Counted from the stretch's first letter, positions 1 to 8,731 are shown. The stretch: 64,000 bases of DNA from CAVSSX01 sp963730735 (GCA_963730735.1 CAVSSX010000007.1:1364001-1428000), one strand, 5' to 3'. The notes: generated by a model not told the origin, from the sequence alone. Numbers and translations are program-made.

Positions 1-2
1 TC

Positions 3-815
3 GTAGATGGAGAGCGGCATGGCCGCCATGGGCTGGAACGGGTTGGTCTCGAGCAGGGTGCTGCCGAGGGCGGTGAACAAGAGCGGTGCGGTCTCGCCCA
101 CGGCCCGGGCCACGGCCAGCAGGTTGCCGGTGACGATACCGGGGAGCGAGGTGCGCACGACGATCGACCGGGCGACCCGCGAGCGCCGGGCCCCGAGGGC
201 CAGGCCGGCGTCCCAGAGGTCGTCGTGGACCGTCCGCATGGCCTCTTCGTCCGCCCGCACGATGATCGGGAGCATCAACACGGCCAGGGCGAAGCTGCCC
301 GAGATACCCGAGTAGTGACCGGTGGGCACCACGATCAGGGCGTAGGCGTAGATGCCGATGGCGATGGAGGGTACGCCGGACATGACGTCGGCGACGAACC
401 GCACGGTGGTGGCCAGCTTGCCCGTCCGGTCGATGAGGAACAGGGAGACGGCCAGGCCGACCGGGATGGCCATGAGGGCGGCGATCCCCACGATGATCAG
501 GGTCCCGATGATGGCGTTGTAGATGCCGCCGCCGGGGACCCCCTGGGGCACCGGCAGGTTGGTGAAGAAGGCCACCGAGACCCCCTTGGCCCCTCGGCTG
601 ATGGTGTAGACGATCAGCGCCACCAGGGGGACGAGCGCAATGAGCAGGGCCAAGTAGCACAGGACGCGGGCCGTGTTGCCGAGCACCAGACGACGGCGGA
701 GCGACGAGCGAGACGCCGCCCGGACGGCCTGGCGGCGGCGGTCCACCGCTTCGGGGGACAGGAGCTCGGTCGCCCGGGGGTCCGGGTCGGCCACCAGGCC
801 GGGGTCGGCGCTCAT
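3..815 (-). CDS. pstA: Phosphate ABC transporter permease PstA (C-terminus cut by window edge)
   Basis: Inner-membrane permease of the high-affinity phosphate importer PstSCAB. Read on the minus strand from ATG at 815, giving 271 codons without a stop before the window ends. A charged N-terminus of about 40 residues is followed by a first membrane segment (residues about 50-72). A Gly-rich loop GGGIYNAIIGT (about 95-105) and an EAA-type cytoplasmic loop with ALGARRSRVARSI (about 205-220), which contacts the ATPase, follow. Family length is about 280-300, so little is missing. The start overlaps the pstC stop as ATGA, so translation is probably coupled. pstB would be expected just beyond the left edge. 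Confidence 0.9.
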   Translation of the reverse strand, partial: MSADPGLVADPDPRATELLSPEAVDRRRQAVRAASRSSLRRRLVLGNTARVLCYLALLIALVPLVALIVYTISRGAKGVSVAFFTNLPVPQGVPGGGIYNAIIGTLIIVGIAALMAIPVGLAVSLFLIDRTGKLATTVRFVADVMSGVPSIAIGIYAYALIVVPTGHYSGISGSFALAVLMLPIIVRADEEAMRTVHDDLWDAGLALGARRSRVARSIVVRTSLPGIVTGNLLAVARAVGETAPLLFTALGSTLLETNPFQPMAAMPLSIY

Positions 816-1778
816 CGTGACGCCGTGGTGGTGGGCAGCAGGAAGTCCTCGGCGTCGGTGAACGCCGGGACCCGCGAGCCACGCCGACGGAGCAGGAGCT
901 GGCCCCCGACGTTGACCAGGGCGGTGATCACCAGGAGGACGACCACCAGGCCGATCACGGCGTTCTTCGGGAGGCCCGAGGCGTCGCCGAAGTAGTTCAC
1001 GACGGCCGAGCCCAGGGTCGTGCCGTTGGCGATCAACGAGTGGGGCAGGGTGACCCCGCCCCCGATGACCAGGGCCACGGCGATGGCCTCCCCGAGCGCC
1101 CGGCCCATGGCCAGGGTGATGGCCGCCTGGATGCCCGACCGGCTCCCGGGGAGGACGGCCCGCCGGACCACCTGCCACCGGGTCCCCCCGAGGGCGAGCG
1201 CCGCCTCGCGGTCGGCCGTCGAGACCCCCCGCAGCGCAGTGCGGGTGAGGGCCACCATGGTGGGCAGGGTCATGACGGCCAGCACCACCGAGGCCAGCAG
1301 GATGCCGGTCCCGAGCGACGGGCCGTTGAAGAGGTGCTTGAGGACCGGGATCTTCTGGAGGAACGGCTCCACGTGACGGGCGAAGATCGGCTCGAGGATC
1401 AACAGGGCCCACAGGCCGACGACGATGCTCGGGACCGCCGCCAACAGGTCGATCCCGACCGACAGCGGGGCGGCCAGGCGGCGGGGGAGCAGCTCGGCCA
1501 GGGCCACGGCGGTGGCGATCCCGATGGGGATACGAGATCACCAGGCCGACGGCCGTCGTGAGCAGGGTGTCGAGGATGAAGACCCCGGCGCCGAACTCGC
1601 CGGCGTCGGGGTTCCACGTGCCGCTGAAGATGAAGCTGAAGCCCGAGTGGCGGAAGGCCGGTGCGGCCTGCCACACCAGGCTCACGACGAGGGACACCAC
1701 CACGGCGGCGAACAGGAGCACCCCGCCCCAACGCACCACGCCATAGGTGACGCCCGAGGATCGACGGCGGCCCGGCAC
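812..1778 (-). CDS. pstC: Phosphate ABC transporter permease PstC, interrupted by a one-base frameshift
   Basis: Second permease of the Pst importer. From a GTG at 1778, the first part reads VVRWGGVLLFAAVVVSL, then WQAAPAFRHSGFSF and WNPDAGEFGAGVFILDTLLTTAVGLVIS. The frame is then lost near 1530; in the next frame it resumes as PIGIATAVALAELLPRRLAAPLSVGIDLL and runs to the stop at 812. Deleting one C from the CCCC run would restore VISYPIGIA. The second half carries the EAA-like loop AALALGGTRWQVVRRAVLP. The start codon is uncertain because N-termini of PstC vary. The sequence alone cannot separate a sequencing indel from a real lesion, but the intact flanking protein favours an error. Confidence 0.85.
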
Positions 1779-1893
1779 GGCGCCGACTCTACGTGAACGG
1801 CCCGTCGCCCCGCCCGGCTGCGGCGACCCACCGGCGGCTGCGGCGGTCGGCTCGCCGGCCGTCACCGCCGCGCCGCCACCGCGCGGCCCGGTA

Positions 1894-3232
1894 TCAATTC
1901 GTGAAGATCGCCTGTCCGCTCGCCGTCTGCAGACCGAGCAGGGTCTGGTGGGCCAGGGAGACGATGTTGGCGGGGAGCGGGGCGTAGCCCAGACCCTGTG
2001 AGTAGCTCTGGCCCGAGGTGGTCACCCACTGGAAGAGCTTCCCGAGGACGATGCCGGTGTTGGTGTTGGACTGCTTCTGGTAGAGCAGCGCCCAACTGAA
2101 GTTGGCCAGCGGGTACGTCTGGCCCCCCGGGGCCCACACGATGTTGAAGTTCGAGGCCGACACCCCGGCCGCCTGCGAGCCGGCGTTGGCGATGGTGCCG
2201 ATCGACGGGGCCACGTAGGCGTTGCCGTCGTGGTTCATGAGTGCGGCGTTGGAGAAGTTGGCTTCGAGGGCGTAGGAGTACTCGACGTACCCGATGGCCC
2301 CCTCGGTCTGCTGGATGTACGTCGCCACCCCGGCGTTGAGCTGCTGGCCGGAGCTACCCGAGGCCCGGCCGGCGGTGGGCCACGTCGTCGAGGCGCGCCG
2401 TGGTCCCGATGGCGCCCGTCCAGGCCGGGGCGGTGTCGATCAGGTACTGGTCGAGGTCGTAGCCGGGGCCCGAGGTGTCGGCCCGGTAGACCGGCACGAT
2501 GTTCTCGGCCGGCAGGCTGACGCCGGGGTTGAGGGTGGCGATGGCCGGGTCGTTCCAGGTGGTGATCTGGCGCAGGTAGATCTTGGCCAGGGTCGGGCCG
2601 TCGAGCTTCAGGCCGGCCGGCACGCCGCTCACGTGGTACGAGATGGCCACGCCACCGAGGTCGACCGGGACCTGGAGGACGGCGCCGCCCTTGGCCGCCG
2701 CCTGCTGGGCGGAGGTCATCGGGATCTCGCTCTGGCCGAAGGTGGCCGTGTTCTGCTGGATGGCCGTCACGCCCGGGCCACTGCCGGCGGGGGAGTAGTT
2801 GACCGAGACGCCCTTGTTCAGCTGGTTGTACTGGTAGAACACCCGGCCGTAGAACGGCTGGATGGAGCTGGCGCCGACTCCGGTGAGGGTGGCGGCCGGG
2901 GTCGAGGTGGGGTTGGCCGACAGCGACCCGCCCGGGGTCGAGCTGGCGGCGGTGGTCGGCGTGGTCACCGGGGCCTTGGGCACGGTCGTGGCCACGGCGC
3001 CGCCCGCCGGCTTGGTCGTGGTGGTGGTCGGTGCCGTCGTGGTGGTGGTCGGCGCCGTGGTGGTGGTCGTGGCCTTCTTGGGCTTGGTGGTGGTGGTGGT
3101 CTTCTTGTCGGCCGTGCTGCTCGAGCCGCAGGCGGCGACGGTCACGCCGGCCGCCACCAGCACCGAGCCCAGCTTGACCCAGTTCGGGATCCGGTGGCGG
3201 GCGTTCGGGTTCTTGTCGGTGTTCGTCTGCAC
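1894..3232 (-). CDS. pstS: Phosphate-binding lipoprotein PstS, interrupted by a one-base frameshift
   Basis: Periplasmic-type phosphate-binding protein anchored as a lipoprotein. GTG at 3232 follows GAGGA by 9 nt. Residues 18-36 form a signal peptide ending in a lipobox VAAC (Cys about 35). A Thr/Lys-rich low-complexity linker (about residues 42-75) is a likely wall-spanning tether. The PstS fold follows (GVGASSIQPFYGRVFYQY, GSGPGVTAIQQNTATFGQSEIPM, YRADTSGPGYDLDQYL). The frame breaks near 2385-2395. It resumes in the +1 frame as TTWPTAGRASGSSG and continues GVATYIQQTEGAIGYVEYSYA to the stop at 1894. First gene of the pst operon. Confidence 0.88.
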
Positions 3233-3543
3233 TGCGCTACGTCCTCATTCCTGTCCCGGGCGGTCGCCTCGTGCGACGCCGTTCGTGGTGGGGGGCCCGG
3301 AGCTGCGCGAGCGGTCCCACCACAGAGCTCGAAGGCCTTGAATCATGATCAAACAAGTCATGTTTGTCAAATAGCTGCAATTGGGTGACTTCGGTGATGA
3401 AGGTGGTTGAGCTCCCGGTGGGTCGTCCCGGACGTCGCCCGGGCAGCCCCAGCCGGCCTCCGTTAGGGTCGGGGACGGCTCGGCGCACCCGCCGGGCCGG
3501 GGCGCCACCGGGTGGGTCGGTGGCCCGGACAGGGGGGCAGGAC
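3233..3543. other. Divergent intergenic region pstS / cupin gene
   Basis: This 311-bp gap separates the leftward pstS from the rightward cupin gene. It holds the pst promoter (3342-3370), a TAGGGT hexamer at 3464-3469 that could be the -10 of the cupin gene 75 nt before its start, and a G-rich Shine-Dalgarno at 3531-3537. I see no further gene in it. Confidence 0.5.
3342..3370 (-). promoter_or_regulatory. Sigma70-like promoter of the pst operon with embedded inverted repeat
   Basis: On the minus strand TTGACA (3370-3365) is followed after exactly 17 nt by CATGAT (3347-3342), about 110 nt before the pstS start. The spacer contains the inverted repeat CAAACA-AGTCA-TGTTTG (3350-3366), lying where a repressor or activator would sit. 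The surrounding bases are unusually AT-rich for this genome. I could not find GTTCACC-type direct repeats of an actinobacterial PHO box, so the regulator is not identified. Confidence 0.6.
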
Positions 3544-3975
3544 ATGACCGAGACGCGTTCGGTGGCCATCACCCGGGTCTACGCCGGGGACGACGGGATG
3601 TCGCACTTCGAGGACCTGGTCGTGCCGTGCGAGGAGTTCTTCGGGCACCCCTCACCGTCGATCGCCGGCCAGTCGATCGGCTTCATGGCCGCCCTGCCGG
3701 CCGAGGAGGTGTCCTTCCGCCTGACGCCGCCCGGGGGCGACCACCCGTTCCACTTCTCGCCCGGCCGGTCGCTGCAGATCACCGTGGTGGGCCGGCTGGA
3801 GCTGGAGCTGGGTGACGGGGCGATCCGCCAGTTCGGGCCGGGCGACTTCCTGCTGCTCGACGAGCAGGGCCAGGGCCAGGGGCACACCAGCCGTGAGCTC
3901 GAGCCCCGGGTCACCGTCAACGTGGCCATCCCCACCGACCTCGACCTCGAGCCCTACCGGGTGGCGGCCCGCTGA
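3544..3975 (+). CDS. Cupin-fold protein
   Basis: A 143-residue single-domain cupin. ATG at 3544 lies 4 nt after an AGGGGGG Shine-Dalgarno. The barrel core reads HPFHFSPGRSLQITVVG, then ELELGDGAIRQFGPGDFLLLDEQ and GQGHTS, matching the two cupin motifs. Histidines of the metal site are only partly conserved, so metal binding and enzymatic activity are uncertain. It ends 47 nt before an SDR gene on the same strand and may be co-transcribed with it. No substrate can be assigned. Confidence 0.7.
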   Translation: MTETRSVAITRVYAGDDGMSHFEDLVVPCEEFFGHPSPSIAGQSIGFMAALPAEEVSFRLTPPGGDHPFHFSPGRSLQITVVGRLELELGDGAIRQFGPGDFLLLDEQGQGQGHTSRELEPRVTVNVAIPTDLDLEPYRVAAR

Positions 3976-4022
3976 GCGGGCCACCCGGACCTGGACACGA
4001 CCACGACCCCCGAGGAGGGCCC

Positions 4023-4835
4023 ATGACCGAGACCGCCACCAATCTTCAGGACCTCTTCCGCCTCGACGGGCGGGTGGCCATCGTCACCGGGGCCGGCAAG
4101 GGCATCGGCGCCGCCACCTGCCGGGCCCTCGCCAGCGCCGGGGCCGACGTGGCCCTGGTGGCCCGCACGGCGTCGGACCTCGACGACGTGGCGGCCGACG
4201 TGCGGGCGCTCGGGCAACGGGCCCTGACCTTCCCGGCCGACGCCAACGACCTCGACCGGTTCCCCGAGTTGGTCGAACGGGTGGCGGCCGAGCTCGGGGG
4301 CATCGACACCGTCGTCAACAACGCCGGCGGGTCGCAGTCCTATCCGGTGCTCGACACCCGGGTCGAGCACCTCGAGAAGTCGTTCCACTTCAACATCTCG
4401 GCCCCCTTCGAGCTGTCGCGACTGGCCGCCCCCTACCTGCTCGAGCGCCCGGGGGCCTCGATCATCAACATCAGCTCCATGGCCGGTCGCAACGCGCCCC
4501 GGGGGGCGCTGGTCCACGGCACCACCAAGGCGGCGCTCTCGCAGATGACCCGCCTGATGGCGGCCGACATGGCCCCCCGAATCCGGGTGAACGCCGTGCT
4601 CCCGGGAGCGGTGGAGACGGCGTCGCTCAACGCCTGGCTCGACACCATGCCCGACGGGGTGCGGCGCACCATGGTCGAACGGACGGCCATGCGACGCAAC
4701 GGCACGCCCGAGGACATCGCCATGGCCGTGGTCTATCTGGCCTCGCCGGCGGCGTCGTGGGTCACCGGCAAGCTGCTCGAGGTCGACGGCTCGGCCAATC
4801 CCGAGTTGTTCCCCAAGCCCATCGACGACCTCTAG
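4023..4835 (+). CDS. Short-chain dehydrogenase/reductase with His at the catalytic Tyr position
   Basis: A 270-residue classical SDR with a Rossmann nucleotide-binding motif TGAGKGIG (residues 22-29), NNAG (99-102) and the NISS element with Ser152. The active-site motif normally YxxxK reads HGTTK, so His165 replaces the catalytic Tyr while Lys169 is kept; the codon is CAC, one base from TAC. The C-terminus has the usual VNAVLPGAVET and SWVTGKLLEVDG. Start chosen at ATG 4023, just after the GAGG of a Shine-Dalgarno. Follows the cupin gene; converges with another SDR gene. Family membership is sure, activity as an oxidoreductase is not. Confidence 0.85.
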   Translation: MTETATNLQDLFRLDGRVAIVTGAGKGIGAATCRALASAGADVALVARTASDLDDVAADVRALGQRALTFPADANDLDRFPELVERVAAELGGIDTVVNNAGGSQSYPVLDTRVEHLEKSFHFNISAPFELSRLAAPYLLERPGASIINISSMAGRNAPRGALVHGTTKAALSQMTRLMAADMAPRIRVNAVLPGAVETASLNAWLDTMPDGVRRTMVERTAMRRNGTPEDIAMAVVYLASPAASWVTGKLLEVDGSANPELFPKPIDDL

Positions 4836-4862
4836 GGCGCCCGGCCGGCCCGGCCCGGCCCC

Positions 4863-5639
4863 TCAGTGCAGGAACTCGCCGCCGTTCACGTCGACCGCCT
4901 GACCGGTCATGGACCGGGCCCGGTCACTGGCCAAGAAGACCGCCACCTCGGCCACGTCGGCGTCGGGCGGGATCTCGCCCAGGGGGATGCCCTTGGCGAT
5001 CGACTGGTAGGCCTCGTCCTCCGAGATGCTCTGTCCCTCGGACAACATCTTCACGTAGGTCTGCACCGGCGGCCCCCACATCCACCCCGGCACCACCGAG
5101 TTGACCCGGATGCGGTAGGGGGCGAGCTCGAGGGCCAGGACGTGGGCGGCGGTCATCAGGCCGCCCTTGGAGACGGCGTAGGAGCCCTGGAAGGGCAGGG
5201 GCTTGCGCTGGATCATCGAGTTGACGATGACCACCGCCCCCTTGGTCGCCTTGAGCGCCGGCACCGCCGCCTGGGTGAGGGTCAGCGTGCCGAAGACGTT
5301 CGTGTCGGTGACCGACTTCCAGACCTCGAGGTCGGCGTCCTCGAACATGGTGAAGTCGGGCGGCCGGAACGCCGAGTTGATCAGGGCGTCGACCCGGCCG
5401 AAGGCGTCGATCGCCGTCTGGACCAGACGTTCGCACTGCCCTTTGTCGCAGATGTCGGTCACCGAGTAGGCCGTCCGGGCCCCGAGGGCCTCGCACTCGG
5501 CCGCCACCGAGACGAGCGACGCCTCGGTCCGGGCGCCGAGCACGACGGACGCCCCCTCGCGGGCGCAGGCCAGGGCCAGCTGGCGCCCGAGGCCGGGTCC
5601 GATCCCCGACACGATGCACACCTTGTCGTCCAACAGCAT
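4863..5639 (-). CDS. Short-chain dehydrogenase/reductase
   Basis: A 258-residue SDR with cofactor motif GIGPGLG (12-18), Ser141, Tyr154 and Lys158 (motif YAVSK), and the C-terminal VVPGWMWGP and MTGQAVDVNGGEF. Start at ATG 5639 is supported by a GGGGGGA Shine-Dalgarno 7 nt upstream; in-frame codons further upstream have no such support. It lies 58 nt downstream of an EthD-like gene in the same direction, forming an SDR/EthD-like pair similar to the one at 22.0-23.7 kb. Close in sequence to the SDR at 35361 (shared VVPGWMWGP), so a paralogue. Substrate unknown. Confidence 0.88.
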   Translation of the reverse strand: MLLDDKVCIVSGIGPGLGRQLALACAREGASVVLGARTEASLVSVAAECEALGARTAYSVTDICDKGQCERLVQTAIDAFGRVDALINSAFRPPDFTMFEDADLEVWKSVTDTNVFGTLTLTQAAVPALKATKGAVVIVNSMIQRKPLPFQGSYAVSKGGLMTAAHVLALELAPYRIRVNSVVPGWMWGPPVQTYVKMLSEGQSISEDEAYQSIAKGIPLGEIPPDADVAEVAVFLASDRARSMTGQAVDVNGGEFLH

Positions 5640-5697
5640 GTTGCGTCCCCCCTGGTCGCGGTCGTAGCAGTCGATGGTGCGGGCCGGCCCGGCCGGA

Positions 5698-6430
5698 TCA
5701 GCCGATGGTCGCCGGCAGGTCCGAGTTGGCGATGTCGTCGATCCAGGGGTACTGGAGCGGCGTGATGAGCTCGAAGGCGGCATCGGCGATCAGCGTGGCG
5801 TCGGGGTGGTGCGGGGCGGCCGACCGCACGGCCCGGCACTGCTCGGCCACGTCCCCCTCCACGTAGACCAGGTCGAGCTCCTCGTCGTCGCTGCCCAAGA
5901 AGCCCAGGGTGACGACGCCGTGGACACCGTCGAGCCCGGCCACCCGGGTGGCCCAGTCCCGGTACCACGAGGCGACCTCGGTCGAGCCGCGGCGCCGCAC
6001 CCACAGGAGCCCGGTGTGGCCGACGAACGGGACGTCGATCGGGACCAGGGCGATACCCGGCGAGGCGGCGGCCGAGCGGACCTCGAGGGCCCCACCGTCG
6101 CGCGACGACCTTCTTGTCGGCCGGGAACTGCATCCGGTCGTTGGCGTAGAGCTCCTCGCGCAGCGTGGCCATCCGGGCCACCGTCTCGCCCGGGGGCTCG
6201 CACAGCGTGTACGCCGTGAGGAAGGTGCCCCGTCCACCGGCCATGGGCGAGTCGGGCGTGGTCACCCGGAGGGCGTGGAGGTGGGGCGGGGCGACGTAGC
6301 GCCGACCCAGCATGACCCCGGGCATCGAGATGTTGGGCGGCAGGTGCTCGAGGTCGTACCAGCGGTTGAAGGCCTCGATGCTGTCGGCATCGGTGTCCAG
6401 TACGGCACAGATCATTCCGGTTGCGTGCAT
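5698..6430 (-). CDS. EthD-like double ferredoxin-fold barrel protein, frameshifted
   Basis: About 243 residues in two similar halves, each resembling the dimeric alpha/beta barrel (EthD/NIPSNAP-type) fold. The first has FNRWYDLEHLPPNISMPGV, the second GHTGLLWVRRR, then ASWYRDWATRVAGLDGV. The frame is lost near 6108: KKVVA continues in the next frame as DGGALEVRSAAASPGIALVP, and removal of one base restores a single chain. ATG 6430 is close behind an AAGGGGGG Shine-Dalgarno; a second in-frame ATG lies 15 nt later. It sits between an LLM oxidoreductase and an SDR, all leftward, and is a distant paralogue of the gene at 22897. Function not known; possibly a small-molecule-binding or isomerase-like protein. 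Confidence 0.65.
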
Positions 6431-6492
6431 GTCCCCCCTTGTCCGAGTGGTGAACCTAGCGCCCGGCGCCGAGCCGGGTTCGAGTGAGCGGG

Positions 6493-7425
6493 CTAGGCCG
6501 AGGCGGCCCGGTAGGGGCGGACGACGGCCTCGTCGAGCCACGCCAGCTCCTCCCGGCACGCCGCCAGGGTCCGGCCCCGGCACCCGAGGGTGAGCCAGGT
6601 CACCCCGGCCGCCTCGTAGGGGGCCAGCCGTTCCCGGAAGCGCTCCCCGCTGGGGTCGCCCTCGGGATCGGGTCGGTCGAAGGAGGCGAAGGCGATGTCG
6701 AAGGGGGTGGTGATCCCGGCCTCCTCCCGCAGGCCCCGGACCTTCTCGATGCCGGCCCGGAGGTCGTCGAGCGAGGTCAGGGCCGGGCTGCCGGTGATCT
6801 TGGCCATCACCTCGGGCTGGGGGAACGGGAGCCAGCCGTCGGCCAGCAGGGCGGCCCGCCGCATGGCCGCCGCGCTGTTGCCGCCGATCCAGATCGGCGG
6901 GCGGGGACGCTGGACCGGTCGGGGCAGCATGGAGTGGCCGTGGGCCGGGAAGTAGGTGCCGTCACGGTCGACCGACTCGCCGGACCAGGCGGCGGTCATG
7001 GCCTCGATGGCCTCGTCGAACTTCTTGCCCCGGTGGGCGAAGTCGGCCCCGAGCACGTCGAACTCCTGCTCCAGGTAGCCGGCCCCCATGCCCACGAGGA
7101 CCCGGCCGCCCGACAGGACGTCGAGGCTGGCGATCGACCGGGCGGTGAGGTACGGGTTGCGGTACCCGGCGACCAGCAGGTTCGTCCGCAGCCCGATGGT
7201 GTCGGTCACCGCCGACATCGAGCTCAGGGCGACGAACGGGTCGAAGGCGTGGTGGCCGCCGTTGGAGAGCCAGGCATCGGCCGGGAACGGGTGGTCGGTG
7301 ACGTTCACGGCGTCGAGCCCGGCCGCCTCGGCGGCCACGGCGAACTCGTTCAGCTTGCCGTCCCCGACCCAGGACTCGAAATGCTTGATGGCACCGCTCG
7401 GCACCCCTACGTCGAATTTCAGCAC
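6493..7425 (-). CDS. LLM-class (probably F420-dependent) oxidoreductase
   Basis: A 310-residue TIM-barrel protein of the luciferase-like monooxygenase family. Typical segments are NVTDHPFPAD (about 40-50), LRTNLLVAGYRNPYLTARSIASLDVLSGGRVLVGMGAG (about 78-115) and RPPIWIGGNSAAAMRRAALLADGWLPF (about 163-190). GTG 7425 lies 8 nt after GGGGGAG. In this lineage most members use F420H2, but some bind FMN; the sequence does not decide. Encoded just upstream of the EthD-like and SDR genes on the same strand, so the three may act on one substrate. Confidence 0.85.
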   Translation of the reverse strand: MLKFDVGVPSGAIKHFESWVGDGKLNEFAVAAEAAGLDAVNVTDHPFPADAWLSNGGHHAFDPFVALSSMSAVTDTIGLRTNLLVAGYRNPYLTARSIASLDVLSGGRVLVGMGAGYLEQEFDVLGADFAHRGKKFDEAIEAMTAAWSGESVDRDGTYFPAHGHSMLPRPVQRPRPPIWIGGNSAAAMRRAALLADGWLPFPQPEVMAKITGSPALTSLDDLRAGIEKVRGLREEAGITTPFDIAFASFDRPDPEGDPSGERFRERLAPYEAAGVTWLTLGCRGRTLAACREELAWLDEAVVRPYRAASA

Positions 7426-7538
7426 GTCGCGTGCTCCCCCTCTGCATCGATCGCCGGCCGTCCGGGTCGGCCGCTGGCGCCGATCGTAGGCGGGCGGCTC
7501 GCCACGGCGCTCCCCGAGCGCCTCTGGCGTCGCCCGCT

Positions 7539-7544
7539 TACCAT
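7539..7544 (+). promoter_or_regulatory. Probable -10 element of a leaderless transcript
   Basis: TACCAT is followed by 6 nt and then the ATG of the isochorismatase-like gene (7551). No Shine-Dalgarno is visible, so transcription probably starts at the A of the ATG. One of seven such arrangements in the window. Confidence 0.5.
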
Positions 7545-7550
7545 GCAGCC

Positions 7551-8174
7551 ATGCCGCTCGATCCCGACCTCGTCGAACCGTCCCGCACCGCCATCGTGAT
7601 GAACGAGATCCAGCGGGGGACCGTCGGCGACCGCTCGTCGCTGCCCATGCTGGTCGAGGCGGCGGCGCCCATGGTGGGCGAGGTGGCCCGGCTGGTGCGG
7701 GCCGGCCGGGCGGCCGGGGTGGAGATCGTCCATTGTGTGGCGGCCAGCCGGGTCGACATGAAGGGGTCGATGCGCAACACGGTGTTCGCCGGACGGGCCC
7801 GCCGGGCCGCCGCCGAGAAGCCGCGGGATCCGGTGGAGGTGGCCGAGTTCTACGAGGTGGTGCCCGAGATCGGCGTCGAGGAGAGTGACCTCCTGATCAC
7901 CCGACTGCACGGCATGTCGCCCATGACCGACACCGGGCTCGACCTGGTATTGCGCAACCTCGGCATCACGACGATCGTCGCCGCCGGCGTGTCGCTCAAC
8001 GTGGGGGTGACGGCGCTCGTGTTCGACGCGGCCAACCGGGCCTACAACGTCGTCGTGCCGCGTGACGCCGCCGTCGGCGTGCCGCCCGAGTACGGCCAGA
8101 TGATGCTGGAGAACTCGCTGGCCATCGTCTCGCGCCTCTCGAGCGTCCAGGAGCTCATCGACCTGTGGTCGTGA
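7551..8174 (+). CDS. Isochorismatase-family protein lacking the cysteine-hydrolase triad
   Basis: A 207-residue alpha/beta protein of the isochorismatase/cysteine hydrolase superfamily. The first strand reads TAIVMNEIQRG, with Glu19 where the family has the catalytic Asp. The position of the Lys is Arg118 (LLITRLHGMSPM). The nucleophile loop, usually TNxCV, reads SLNVGVTA, with Gly152 in place of Cys. The flanking fold (FDAANRAYNVVVPRDA) is intact. It may therefore be non-hydrolytic or belong to the subset using other chemistry. Start at ATG 7551; an earlier ATG at 7543 is out of frame. Followed after 28 nt by a PPOX gene on the same strand. Confidence 0.75.
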   Translation: MPLDPDLVEPSRTAIVMNEIQRGTVGDRSSLPMLVEAAAPMVGEVARLVRAGRAAGVEIVHCVAASRVDMKGSMRNTVFAGRARRAAAEKPRDPVEVAEFYEVVPEIGVEESDLLITRLHGMSPMTDTGLDLVLRNLGITTIVAAGVSLNVGVTALVFDAANRAYNVVVPRDAAVGVPPEYGQMMLENSLAIVSRLSSVQELIDLWS

Positions 8175-8202
8175 GGGGCAACCAGAACGAGGGAGGCGAC
8201 CG

Positions 8203-8709
8203 GTGAAGGATTTCGGGCCGCTGGCCATGACGGGCGACGAGCTGGCGGCGTTCCTCGCCGGCGACCCCGACCTCCCGTGCTACGCCACGGTGTCCTCGCT
8301 GCGGGCCGACGGGTCGCCGATCGGCGTGCCGCTCGGCTATCTCTATGAGGACGGCTGGGTGTACTTCAGCATGAACCCGGCCACCGCCGGGACGATGCGG
8401 ATCCGCCGTGACCCCCGGGTGAGCGTCACCGTCTACAACGACCGCTACCCGGTGCGCTTCGCCGTCATCTGCGCCGACGCCGAGGAGTTCCCCGACCCCG
8501 ACCGCTCGCTCGAGCGGCGCAAGTTCATGCGCAACATGGGCCACGTCGGGGGGTCGCTCGACCTCGAGGCCTACTTCGACCTCCACGAGGAGGGCGGCCG
8601 GGTGGTCTTCCGGGTCCGGGCCGATCTCGAGACGGCGTCGACCATGGACGCCCACAAGGCCGCCGACCCCGACACCGGGGCCATGGGCACCCCCGAGGGC
8701 TCGCGCTGA
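8203..8709 (+). CDS. PPOX-class flavin/F420-binding split-barrel protein
   Basis: A 168-residue split beta-barrel protein of the pyridoxamine-5'-phosphate-oxidase superfamily. Recognisable elements are LPCYATVSSLRADGSPIGVPLGYLYEDGWVYFSMNP and the basic strand TMRIRRDPRVSVTVYND, which binds the phosphate of FMN or F420 in this family. GTG 8203 lies 7 nt after GGGAGG. Likely co-transcribed with the preceding isochorismatase-like gene. Whether it uses FMN, F420 or haem is not visible. Converges with fhs. Confidence 0.75.
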   Translation: MKDFGPLAMTGDELAAFLAGDPDLPCYATVSSLRADGSPIGVPLGYLYEDGWVYFSMNPATAGTMRIRRDPRVSVTVYNDRYPVRFAVICADAEEFPDPDRSLERRKFMRNMGHVGGSLDLEAYFDLHEEGGRVVFRVRADLETASTMDAHKAADPDTGAMGTPEGSR

Positions 8710-8731
8710 GCCGGGCCCGGGGGGCCGGCGC

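Noticed and set aside
225..995. Plus-strand open frames opposite pst genes
   Set aside because: Antisense shadows produced by high GC; the translation is Gly/Asp/Arg repeats with no domain, and the opposite strand has clear pstA and pstC.
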